This document shows, one piece after another, positions 35,293-45,270 of a DNA stretch of 64,000 nt; the stretch's first letter is position 1, and each line of letters starts with the position of its first letter. The stretch spans positions 248,001-312,000 of the forward strand of contig NW_024468263.1 in the NCBI RefSeq assembly GCF_002104995.1, written 5' to 3'. A model generated the notes under the pieces. The model did no database searches and had not been told where the DNA came from. It saw only the letters and a program-made list of their open reading frames with translations. The translations under genes were made by a program, and so were the position numbers. The stretch comes from Linderina pennispora. Taxonomy: Eukaryota > Kickxellomycota > Kickxellomycetes > Kickxellales > Kickxellaceae.

Positions 35293-35756
35293 TTTTGAAT
35301 GTAGAGAAAATAGTGTAGAGAAGTGTGGAAGTGTATGCGTCAGAAGGGAAAGCGGCTGAAAGCAGTTGGCGTGCATAAGGATATGGAAGCGCCGAATATT
35401 TTTTGTGGTAAAAATTTCTTGATCATGGATGTGGTGATCGATCCGATTCATGGGCGTTACTGTGATTAACGGCTGTCGAGTGATCAGTGGCATCATATGC
35501 AACATATACCAGCTTGTGGTCCAGGTAGGATGAGCCACAGCAGAAAGGATCTTTAGTTGCAGCTCACAATGTTTCTGCTGTTATCAGGTGTCGCCCTAGC
35601 CAGGAGCGTACAAATACCATTTGATGACAGTTACAATGCTGATCATTCTCAAAATACCTGCTATGGATGTAGAGAGTACAGACCCAGGTGTATGTATGCC
35701 ACCCATGTATTTCTGCAAAAAAACATGAGAGATAGGATGAGCATATGAAAATGGTT

Positions 35757-36600
35757 TCAAGCACCAACGGCTCCAGGTGCCTTCTTCTTGCTCTTCTTCT
35801 CCTCGACCTGCTCGATGTTGTCCTTGGGCACCTCGGGGTGCATCTTCAAAATAAGCTCCAGGATCTCGTCAGAGAAGTCGCCCTGCACGACAATCTCGTC
35901 TTGGCCCTGCGGGTTCTTGGACACGGAGCCGCCGCAGGCAAAGTGGTTGGCAAAGTTCTTTGCAGTCTTCTTCAGGTCGACGCCGAAAATCTCGAGGCCC
36001 TGGACGCTGGTCACGCACTTGCGCTTGTTGCGCTCAACGCGCTTGATGACGACCCGCGAGGACATCTTCTTTTCGAGCTCGCGCGCCATACGTGCCTCCT
36101 CCTTGCTCATAGCCTTCTCCATGCGGGCGGCCTCCTTGGCCGCCTTATCCTCGCTGAGGTTGGTTTGTGCCAGCTTCTCGGTGATGGCTAGTGGTTTTCC
36201 ATCTGGCGTGTTAGTCATGGGTGAAAGGGAGAAAACGCTGTGCCAGCATTTTTAGGGGGCCGTGCTTTTGCTACTTACCGGCATCACCATACAGGCGCTC
36301 GTGCTCCTCGGGGTACTTGCTGGAGAGCCACTCCTGGCACTTCTTCTTGGCGGCAGAGAACTCACAGTACTACACGGCAAACAGCAGCTGTTAGCCAGGG
36401 CTGTCTTTTGCACCATCTCCACATGGAACTGGCGGCAGTGTCCTATTTACCTCTGGCGGCATTCCACAAACTACAGCTCACGCTTAGTGCAATTTAGATT
36501 AGTGGTATCCTACGCATAAGCACCGTGTGCGCTGATCAGTGACAGATGTTCCTATCGTACCTCCGCAGTACAAAACAGTCTTCTTCGTTGTGGCGGACAT
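35757..36600 (-). CDS. TMA22: TMA22/DENR translation factor, four exons with a 20-nt microexon
   Basis: Exons on the minus strand are 36561-36600, 36451-36470, 36279-36369 and 35757-36202, with GT..AG borders throughout. The joined product has 198 residues, the length of yeast Tma22. It starts MSATTKKTVLYCGVCGMPPE, then YCEFSAAKKKCQEWL. A charged linker follows, then the SUI1 domain (RVVIKRVERNKRKCVTSVQG, FANHFACGGSVSKN, EIVVQGDFSDEILELI). TMA22 works with TMA20/MCT-1 in recycling and re-initiation on 40S subunits. The second exon (VCGMPPE) is only 20 nt. A branch-like CTAAC lies just before the last acceptor. No frame errors. Confidence 0.9.
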
Positions 36601-36747
36601 GCTGAGGCTTTTTGAGTGACGAGACAAACGAGAAATGAATGGACAGTTTTCAGACTCCGCCGAAAATATAACGATCAGCAAAAGAACAGCAGCGATATTC
36701 GAATGCGTTTATGGTCAAAATTTCAAATTGTAAGAATTCACTGAGGT

Positions 36748-39349
36748 TTATGCCTTGGTGGCCTCCTTCTTGGCAGCAGCTTCCTTGGCGGCCTTCTTGG
36801 CCTGTCTCTTGCTGACCTGCTTCTCCTCGCCCTGCTTGCCGCCGTACTTTGTGCGCCAGGACTCGATCTTCTTCTCGTCGATACGGGTGAACAGATACTC
36901 GGCCTTGCCAATGACAGTGTCCGGGCTTGAGCTCAAGCTCAAAGGTCTCCGTCAGCAGGCGCTCGGGGGCGTTGAGCTGGCGGGCAATGCTGGCCGCAGT
37001 GGCAGGCATGAACGGGTGGAACACGACGCTGAGCAGGTAGATCAGGTTCGTGGCCACAGCCAGCACGGTGTCGCACTGGGCGCGGTGGTCGGCAAACAGC
37101 GAGTTGTCCATCTTGGACTCCTGCAGGTACTGGTTTCCGCGGGCCGAGATCTCCATGGCGGTCCGCAGACCCGAGCGCAGATGCACGCCGTCCATCTGCT
37201 CGATGTACTTGGCCAGAAGAAGCGTTGACATCATCAATGAGCTTGCGGTCGGCAGGTGTCGGCGCCAGGGGCAATAAGCGACGGGATCGGCCTGGGGGAG
37301 CACGCCGGCGTACTTGGTGTTGGCATCAAGGAACTTGATGACACGGTTGACAAAGTTGCCAATGTTGGCCAGCAGCTCGTTGTTGTTGCGGGCGACAAAG
37401 TCGGTCCACGTGAAGATGGTATCAGCGGTCTCAGGACGGTTGGCCAGCAGGAAGTAGCGCCAAACGTCGGCCGGGACGCCGGTCTCCTGGGCGTTGTTGC
37501 CGAAAACGCCGACGCCGCGCGACTTGGAGAACTTGCCGGTCTCGTAGTTGAGGTACTCGCAGGTCGAGATGTGGTGCAGGAATGTCCAGTTGTCGCCCGA
37601 GGCAATCTCCGAGCTCGGGAACACGACAGTGTGGAACGGAACGTTGTCCTTGCCCATGAACTGGTATAGCTTGACGTTGTCGGGGTTCTTCCACCACTTC
37701 TCCCAGTCGTCGGTGTAGTTGGCGGTGATCGACGGATATCCGACGCAGGCATCGAACCACACGTAGAACACCTTGCTGTCAAAGCCCTCGAGCGGGACCG
37801 GCACACCCCACTTGAGATCGCGGGTGATGCAGCGCGGCTTCAGACCCTCCTTAAGCCAGGTGTTGGTGATGGTCACGCCGTTCTGCGACCACTGGCCGGC
37901 CTCGGACGACTTGCGCACAAACTCTTCGCACTGCGGCTGCAGCTTCTCCAGATCCAAAAACAGGATGCTTCGAGTCGCGCACGACGGGGCGGTTGCTGTC
38001 GAGCTTGCAGCGCGGCTCAATCAGATCCACGGCATTGATCAGCTTGCCGCACTTGTCGCACTGGTCGCCACGGGCGTCCTCGTAGCTGCAGTACGGGCAC
38101 ACGCCCTCGACGTACCGGTCAGCCAGGAAGCCGCTCGCACTTTTCGCAGTACAGCTGCGTCATCTCGTTCTCGATAATGTACCCGTTCTTGTGCGCCTTC
38201 AGGAAAATGTCCTGCACAATCTCGGTCTGCTTCGGCGTCGACGTGCGGCCAAAGTGGTTGAACGACAGGTCGAACCACTTGTACACCTCAGGCGTGCAGA
38301 GGCGATGGTACTTGTCGCACAGCTCCTGGCAGGACACGCCCTCCTCCAGGGCCTTGGTCTCGGTCGCTGTGCCGTATTCGTCAGTGCCGCAGATGTAGAG
38401 CGTGTTGTTGCCGCGAACGCGCGAGTACCGTGCAAACACATCGGCGGAGAGCGTCGAGCCGATGACGTTGCCCAGGTGGGGCACATTGTTGACGTACGGC
38501 AACGCCGATGTGATCAGAACGTTCTTCTGGTCATCCTTTGGCAGCACAGTCTGCGACTTGTCGAACACAAACTCGATGGCAGTGTTCACATTGCGGTTCT
38601 CTAGCGTGGGCTCCTCGCGCACCAACACCTTGACAACCTACCGAAGTGAAAAAAGAAAAAACAATCAGCACGAGTGTGAATCATCAGCATAAATAGCAAT
38701 TCGTGCGTGTGAATCTTTGTGATTGCGACACCTGTATGTAAAATGGCGCACATGACATCCATATATGCAGCAATATAAAATCAACGGGTCTGCAGAGTAG
38801 CAGCCGGCTATGATGATGATGACTCACGCTCTCATTGTACTGCGGCAGGGCCGCAATCACGGCCTTCTCGCTGCTCTGCTTGGCAAACCACGCCTTCAGT
38901 TTCGGGTACTTGTCGACAACCGCCTCCTTGGCGTTCGCCAGTGCATAATACAGGGCACCAAGCAGTACGGTGGCCGCAGCGCCCTGGCTAAATGCATCAA
39001 CCTTGGACTCGGCCAGCGCCAGCACCTGATCCACATCCTTGTCAACCGGCAGCTGGCTCACCTGCGTCTCCTCCCACTCAAGCACCTGCTCAACGGCCGC
39101 CCGATCGCTGGAACCGTAGGTGTTGTAAAGAAGGCGCACGGCGGCATTCATGTCGTAGAGGATTGTGTCATTGACCGTGATCCAATACGGCTGCTTGGAC
39201 TTGGGCGTTGTTGCGGGTGCTTGCGAGGTGGAGACGCTGGCGTTGTTGGCGTGCGCAGCGACGAGCAGCTTGAGCAGACCGGCGGCGGCGGGCGTGTTGG
39301 CGGGCGGCGCAGCCAAGTTGTTTACTAGCGTGATTTGTTTGACGGACAT
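36748..39349 (-). CDS. MES1: Cytosolic methionyl-tRNA synthetase with N-terminal GST-like domain
   Basis: Two exons: 38828-39349 and 36748-38637, with donor GTGAGT and acceptor TAG. Exon 1 encodes 174 residues ([11 protein letters not shown] to QYNES) of GST-C-like fold, used in yeast to dock on Arc1. Exon 2 carries the Rossmann catalytic core with [15 protein letters not shown] (HIGH-type) and [19 protein letters not shown]. It also has the zinc knuckle (CPYC..CDKC), [14 protein letters not shown] and [12 protein letters not shown] (KMSKS-type). A basic end follows ([21 protein letters not shown]). Five frame changes occur near 38130, 37963, 37273, 37218 and 36917; all are repairable by one base. 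The intron falls exactly at the domain border. Confidence 0.93.
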
Positions 39350-39616
39350 TTTAGCAATTTCACTTAATAGGTGGGTTTGGGAAAAAAACAAAAAATTTGG
39401 GTGAGAGGTGATTGAGACTGATGGGCTGTGAAAAAGGAACTCTTAAAGCACGACATTCCTTTTTTTTTTTGTAAGCTAGCCGAGGATCGGCTCGGCTCGA
39501 GTTTCTGGACCGGTTCCTACTATCGCAACTGGCTTTTTTTCGCTGCCCGATAATCGTCGCTTGCTCACTTCAGCTCTACATTTTTCTAAACCCCTCCAAT
39601 TTGCAGTCGTTCAAGC
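39350..39616. promoter_or_regulatory. Divergent promoter MES1 / mitochondrial bL35
   Basis: The two ATGs are only 267 bp apart and point away from each other. The gap has an 11-T tract at 39460-39470, a probable nucleosome-depleting element. Confidence 0.5.
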
Positions 39617-39898
39617 ATGTTTGCCGGTTTGTTCGGAGCAGTCCAGTCGATCTCGCGGCCCGCGCTGTTTGGCCCGCAGACATCTGCAGTGCGCACCATG
39701 GCCAAGCTGAAGACGCACAAGGCCTCAGCCAAGCGGTGGAAGGCGGTCGCCAACGGCCTGTTCCAGCGCCAGCAGCAGGGCCTTCGCCACTTCAACCGTC
39801 GTCTGACGCCCGGTGCCCGCCGCGCAAAGCACGTCCCCATGCTGTGCACGCCGGCCCAGAGATGGCACCTGCAGCGCCTGATGCCCAACGCCAAATAA
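39617..39898 (+). CDS. Mitochondrial ribosomal protein bL35
   Basis: The 93-residue product has an Arg/Ser-containing N-terminus likely to be a mitochondrial presequence, then MAKLKTHKASAKRWKAVANG, the signature of bacterial L35. Basic RHFNRRLTPGARRAKHVP follows. Length and motif agree with mitochondrial large-subunit bL35. The frame is intact with ATG at 39617 and TAA at 39896-39898. Confidence 0.85.
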   Translation: MFAGLFGAVQSISRPALFGPQTSAVRTMAKLKTHKASAKRWKAVANGLFQRQQQGLRHFNRRLTPGARRAKHVPMLCTPAQRWHLQRLMPNAK

Positions 39899-39921
39899 AA
39901 TAGTACGCTTTGAATATATCT

Positions 39922-40751
39922 TTAGCTGTTGAAGATGCGAGAGTACAGTCGGTCGTGCATGCCCTGATACAGCTCCAGCATGGGATCAGTGTACACAACC
40001 GATTCGCCAAAGATGTCCTCCAAGGTGCCGTTCCTTGGCGCGCAGCCCAGAATACTGTGCCATTAGGTCGTCGACCAGCGGAAGCATGTCGCACTCGAGT
40101 GTCTGCGCGCGCAGCGGGCCGATCAGATTGAGTCTGATCGCGGCCGAGAAGATCTGCCGCAGGAACTGGAACAGATACAGCTGCTGCATCCGCTCCAGCC
40201 GGATCTCCAGCGCTGCACACACAAAGCCAAACACTGTAGGGCCAGTGCATCCGCGTCATCTCCAGCCGCGACTGCCTCTGCAGCTCCTTGGCTACCCGGA
40301 TGCACGCCTGCCCGCGCCGATTTGTATTCATGAACTTTGCGTGAGCGTACCCGCGGTTAAACAGGCTCAGGAGGCCGCCGCCCTGCGCAATCAACGCCCG
40401 CATTGCCACCCGGTTAGACGACACCATGGCATGGTGGTAGCTGTCCAGCGATGCTAGCTCATCAACTAGCTCTTGAATCACCTGGTCCTCGCCCTTGGAT
40501 TCCAGCTCAGAGTCTGCCAGGCGGCTCGACACCAGTTCGTGCACGCGCGCGCAGAACGGCACGGCGAATCGGGCTTGGTTGTGGGTGCTATCGCGGATAA
40601 ACGTCACAAATGAGTCACGGTCCTCCTCGCGTGCTTGCTCGCGCACCAGTCCGCCCTGCATCGCTGCCTCGAGCCCAGCCGAGGCGACGAATCCGCCTGT
40701 CGGCAGCTGCGAGTCTGCTAGCATCCACAAGAGCCATGTCTCCTTGTCCAT
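39922..40751 (-). CDS. UreF: Urease accessory protein UreF, two frameshifts
   Basis: The start MDKETWLLWMLADSQLPTGG at 40751 leads into FVASAGLEAAMQGG, the UreF signature region. Helices with LDSYHHAMVSSNRVAM, KFMNTNRRGQACIRVAKE and RLNLIGPLRAQ follow, and the end is LELYQGMHDRLYSRIFNS. UreF joins UreD and UreG to load nickel into urease, so the organism should have a functional urease. One extra base each at about 40228 and 40030 breaks the frame; restored length is 275 residues. It is divergent from PRMT1 across a 464-bp gap holding a 12-A tract at 40995-41006. Confidence 0.88.
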
Positions 40752-40994
40752 TGCTGTGAAAGAGCGTGGTAGTATTAGTAGGTATAGTGAGGAATGGTGT
40801 TGAGGAAAGAAAGGGCTGTCAAGCAGCATCGGGGGCGGGAGGAGTGGCGCCAGACGATTGCTGATCTCACGGCAGTCCCGAGCTTTCGTCTCGAGCGGCT
40901 CCGACACCCGCACTAGCTCGGAAGCTCCAATCCACGGCACGTGACAATAGCGTCGATCTGAAAGTGCCAGATCATGGCACGATCGCGATTAAGC

Positions 40995-41006
40995 AAAAAA
41001 AAAAAA
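40995..41006 (+). promoter_or_regulatory. Poly(dA) tract in UreF/PRMT1 divergent promoter
   Basis: Twelve adenines in the divergent gap. The stretch up to the PRMT1 ATG is pyrimidine-rich, as in strongly expressed fungal genes. Confidence 0.4.
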
Positions 41007-41215
41007 GTTCCTGTGCTCCCACTTTTCCAACAAACAACAAAACTTTGACTGGCAGCGAAGGCTAGAAACAGGCCTGTTTGCTAGAGCTAAGTCAAACTTT
41101 TTTCCTCCGTCTCTCTATCCTCCTTCACCAGCTTGTTCTTCAATTCTTTTCTTCTATAGACACTTGTAGCCTCGGCACTCTCCTTCCTCTCTACGACACA
41201 GACCAAAGAACAATC

Positions 41216-42223
41216 ATGGCTAACGCAACCACTAAGGACAGCGGCATGACTAGCAAAGACTACTACTTTGACTCGTACGCGCACTTTGGGATCCACGAGG
41301 AGATGCTCAAGGACGAGGTCCGCACGGTCTCATACCGCGACTCGATCATCAAGAACAAGCATCTGTTCAAGGACAAGATTGTGCTTGACGTGGGCTGCGG
41401 CACGGGTATCCTGTCGATGTTCGCCGCCAAGGCCGGCGCCAAGCACGTAATCGGTGTGGACATGTCGAACATCATCGACAAGGCCAAGCTGATTGTGGCC
41501 GAGAACGGTCTGTCAGACAAAGTCACCCTGCTGAAGGGCAAGATGGAGGAGATTGTTCTGCCGTACGACCACGTCGATATCATCATTTCCGAGTGGATGG
41601 GCTACTTTTTGCTGTACGAGAGCATGCTGGACACGGTTCTGGTTGCGCGCGACAAGTACCTAAGCCCTGGCGGCATGATCTTCCCCGACACGGCGACCAT
41701 GGTGATCTCGACGATCGAGGACGGCGACTACCGGGAGGAGAAGCTCGGCTTCTGGGACAACGTCTATGGCTTCTCGATGTCGTGCATCAAGGAGGCTGCG
41801 CTGAAGGAGCCGCTGGTCGACACTGTTGAGTCGCGGTTCGTCAACTCGACGCCCATGGTGTTCAAGACTATCGATATCCTGACTGTCAAGAAGGAGGATC
41901 TGACGTTCCAGGTGCCGTTCGAGATCGAGGTGTCGCGCGACGACTACGTCCACGCGTTCATCTCGTGGTTCGACATTGAGTTCCGTGCCTGCCACAAGCC
42001 TGTGCGCTTCTCGACCGGGCCATTCGCCAAGTACACGCACTGGAAGCAGACTGTGTTCTACACTCCCGATTCGATGACCGTGTGCAAGGGCGACAAGATC
42101 TCGGGCGAGATCACATGTGCGCCCAACAAGGAGAACCCGCGCGACCTCGACATCATCATCAGCTATGAGCTCGATGGCAAGGAGGCCAAGGCCAAGGACA
42201 GCCTCGAGTACCGGATGTGCTAG
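41216..42223 (+). CDS. HMT1: Type I protein arginine N-methyltransferase (PRMT1/Hmt1)
   Basis: Intact 335-residue enzyme that makes asymmetric dimethylarginine on RGG-type proteins. SAM-binding motif I is [20 protein letters not shown] (residues 56-75), with the post-I acidic residue in IGVDMS. The double-E loop is [13 protein letters not shown] (Glu126 and Glu135). The THW loop is [10 protein letters not shown], near the end. The N-terminal [17 protein letters not shown] is the substrate-gating helix. All catalytic elements are present and the length is that of the PRMT1 core. ATG at 41216 has a CAATCATGG context. Confidence 0.96.
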   Translation: MANATTKDSGMTSKDYYFDSYAHFGIHEEMLKDEVRTVSYRDSIIKNKHLFKDKIVLDVGCGTGILSMFAAKAGAKHVIGVDMSNIIDKAKLIVAENGLSDKVTLLKGKMEEIVLPYDHVDIIISEWMGYFLLYESMLDTVLVARDKYLSPGGMIFPDTATMVISTIEDGDYREEKLGFWDNVYGFSMSCIKEAALKEPLVDTVESRFVNSTPMVFKTIDILTVKKEDLTFQVPFEIEVSRDDYVHAFISWFDIEFRACHKPVRFSTGPFAKYTHWKQTVFYTPDSMTVCKGDKISGEITCAPNKENPRDLDIIISYELDGKEAKAKDSLEYRMC

Positions 42224-42306
42224 TAGGATAGAGTTATATAGTTGATGCTGGATTGGAATGTTCAAAAAAAAAAAAACTAAATGAGGTAATGGGGCAATAT
42301 TGACAG

Positions 42307-43808
42307 TTAGCTGCTGCTGCCCTGCGCCACGGTCACGTTTTGGCCGCCCTTGAGCTCGCGGGCACACGACAGGCCTGATCGAGACACTTGCGGAGGTGCC
42401 TGGGCCGCTCAGCAGGAATCTTGCTGCTGATGCCAATGCTGCCATTGTTGCCATGGCTCTTGCGCACATACTCGATAGCCTGGGCCAGCCGGGACAGCGC
42501 CGGGTCGAACATTTCGGGCTCAACCAGAGCAAAGGCGGCACGCAGGATAGCTCTGCTCGTCGGGATGTGCGTCTCCGGGCATGAACGGCACGCCAGGAGC
42601 CATCATGACACCGCATTTCTTCATGGTCTCCAGCAGCATCGCCATAGCGCCCTTCTGGTCCGAGCCTCCGAGGTCGATGCGCATCCACAAGAACATGCCT
42701 GCGCTGGGAACCGTGTACTCCACTAGGCCCGCCAGATTCTTTTCGACAGCAGCAACAAAGGCGTTGCGGCGCCTTGCATACGTTGCCCGCAGGTGCCTCA
42801 GATGCGACTCCCAGCCTGCCATGCCCCACGAGTTGTTGAGGATCTTGGAAATGACGCCCTGCGACAGGCCCGACGGCTGCAGGCTGGTTGCCTCGATTCA
42901 ACAGCTGCACGCGGTCGAGGATGTACGAAGGTGCTGTGACCCAGCCGCACCGCAGGTTGGGTGCCAGGATCTTGCTGAACGAGTCCAGCCGGATGACGCG
43001 CCCATCGGTGTCCAGCGACAAGAAGCTCGGCACCAGTGCCAAATCACTAGTCGACGGGCTCATGCAGCTTCGGGAACTGCATGAAATAATACGGGTCGTC
43101 CTCGACGATTACGAGGTTGTGCTTTTTGCGCCACCCTATAGATCTCGGCTTCTCCGGCTTTCCGACATTGTCGACCCGGTCGGGTTCTGCCCCGTGGGAA
43201 TAATGTACACCACGCGCAATGGCTTCTCGCCCTGCCACTCGCGGCACGCTGTGTCCAGAGCTTGCGGCACCATGCCCTCGCTGTCCAGCTCCACCGGCAC
43301 AGCCCCAATGCCTGTATTGTTCAGCACACCCAGAGCGCCTGGGAACGTCCACTTTTCAACCAGCACTGCGTCCCCCGGCTCACAGAACAGAGCGACCACT
43401 TTGCTCAAGGCATCGTTGTTGCCGCACGATGCAATTACGTCCCACCCGGTGTACTTTAGCGGGTGGAACTTTTGCCGTGTGCTGGCGGAGGAACGAACGA
43501 TAGCTGTCAACGCCACATCCGTCACCGTACTGCAGAAGCTCATCGATGCTCTCCACGATGCCGCTGCGGCATGTCTTGTCCAGAGTCACAGTCTCTGTCT
43601 GCGAGCCGCCCGGCATGCGCACCTGCACCGACATGTGCGCGATAGGGAAGGTCGAGGGATCAGGCACACCGCCGGCCATGTTAATCATCGACAGGGTCGG
43701 GGTCCCCATGACCGCCTTGAACATGCTCTTCTTGGAGCCCTGCATCCCGGGCACAAAGAGAGACGTCAGGTCCTTGGGCTCTTGCTTGTGAGTGCTTGAT
43801 GACTGCAT
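42307..43808 (-). CDS. Class I aminotransferase (Aro8/kynurenine-aminoadipate type), frameshifted
   Basis: Start [20 protein letters not shown] at 43808, followed by [24 protein letters not shown] and [20 protein letters not shown]. Later blocks are [29 protein letters not shown] and [16 protein letters not shown], with the PLP lysine in [17 protein letters not shown] carries the substrate-binding part. This is the fold-I PLP layout of Aro8/AADAT-type enzymes acting on aromatic amino acids or 2-aminoadipate. At least four one-base changes break the frame, and the exact C-terminus is uncertain. Convergent with PRMT1; the 83-bp gap holds a poly(A) tract. Confidence 0.82.
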
Positions 43809-45270
43809 GATCGAATATGAGATATGAGATTCTCGATGAAGATATTTGAAAGAACTGTATGCCCCTGCAAAGGAAAAGGGCTGTTTTATATCCAAAACGT
43901 AGGTGTCGGTGCGTCTGGGTGCCAAAATGGGGGAGAGGCAGTACGAATAGATGGCACACCTATGGCGGAGAAAGGACGAGGCGCTGGCCTGCTGGTAATA
44001 TACACAAAGAGCTAATTGTCTGGAAATTGGAGGAGGCGTGCGAGGAGAAAGCGAAACAAACACCAGAGCGTGTGCAGTGGCCTCGTTATAAATGGCCGAG
44101 TAAGAAATCAGGCTTGGCGCAGAGGATGGAGCATCAGCTATCAAGCCAAGGACCTGGAGGATGGTGGCAGCGTCTTATTCTTTGGAGTGTGGGCAAGATA
44201 GCGGTACACTGACTAAATGATGGGGATGAGAAAATGCAGCTCACGGAAATGGAGGGAGAGAGGGAGAGAGGGAGAGAGAGAAGGCAAGCTGCTGGACGCT
44301 TCAAGCAGCTTGTGCTCCCCTTATGATGTTTTGTTTCAGTATTTTGAGCACTGACAAGATTATTTCTCTAACCTAGTCCAAGGAGCTACTTCCTTCTAAT
44401 GCCCATGTTTACTCATGTTTTGTCAGCATCGGGCATACTTTTCAGCGGATATGCAGCGAAAAAAAAACACCTGCCACTCTAGCCTCGCTGCAAGGCTATA
44501 AATAATTACAATTAGTATTGTGTAGTGCCAATGTGCCTAACCCTCAGTCGCTCGGTGGGCATAGAAGCTGCCAAGTTTCCGCAAGGGACACAGTTTGTGG
44601 AATAGCTAATGTGCCCAGTATTCACTACGGCATGTCGCACATGACAAGCGGTTGTTGCTTCGTCTGTGCCTGGACGAATGGGGCATAGAGCGATGTGACC
44701 TTCTCATTCCCTAAAGAAGAGGGTCCCGTCACCAATTGCACGGCACACAGATCACTTTTTTATAGCCCTGGCTGCTTGAGCCCAACTGGGGAGCTCCATT
44801 TCATCGCGTGTGAAAGGCGGAGGCACGAGAGGTTGCAGGGGTTACATCTGGGTATTCCCTCAATTCGCTGCTCTGTCGCACATTTGGGATCTTCGTAACC
44901 AGACGCGGGTCTTGTTTACATCCGCAGTCCAGTGAAGACGTACAAGCTATCTCGGCCAGATAAAGTGTATTCTACGTAGCACGGCTACACCTGCAGCATT
45001 ACTTTTTCTGAAGGAACGGCTTTTCAAAATCCGATAACGTACATCAGCGTTCATCGCTAGGCTACAATATCTCGCACTAGCAGTCATGTGGAGGAGCGGA
45101 TGTTGCAAATGATTGGATCGATGATATTAGGTAGATGGAAATGAATGAACGGTGAGGCATTTGCTCGCTACAAATAGAAGTTAATGAATGAGTGGGATGG
45201 GTGCGGCGTGAGACGAATTTGGAAATATGCTAATGTGGTAGGGGGTAGCGAATGGTTCTACGGAGCTTGC
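43809..45270. other. Long intergenic region with purine microsatellite
   Basis: About 1.5 kb without a convincing gene. A GGGAGA-type purine microsatellite lies at 44251-44283. Confidence 0.5.

Noticed and set aside
41660-43063. 467-codon minus-strand frame over PRMT1 and the aminotransferase
   Set aside because: Only its first part (PLP-lysine region) is real aminotransferase; the rest is antisense to PRMT1.
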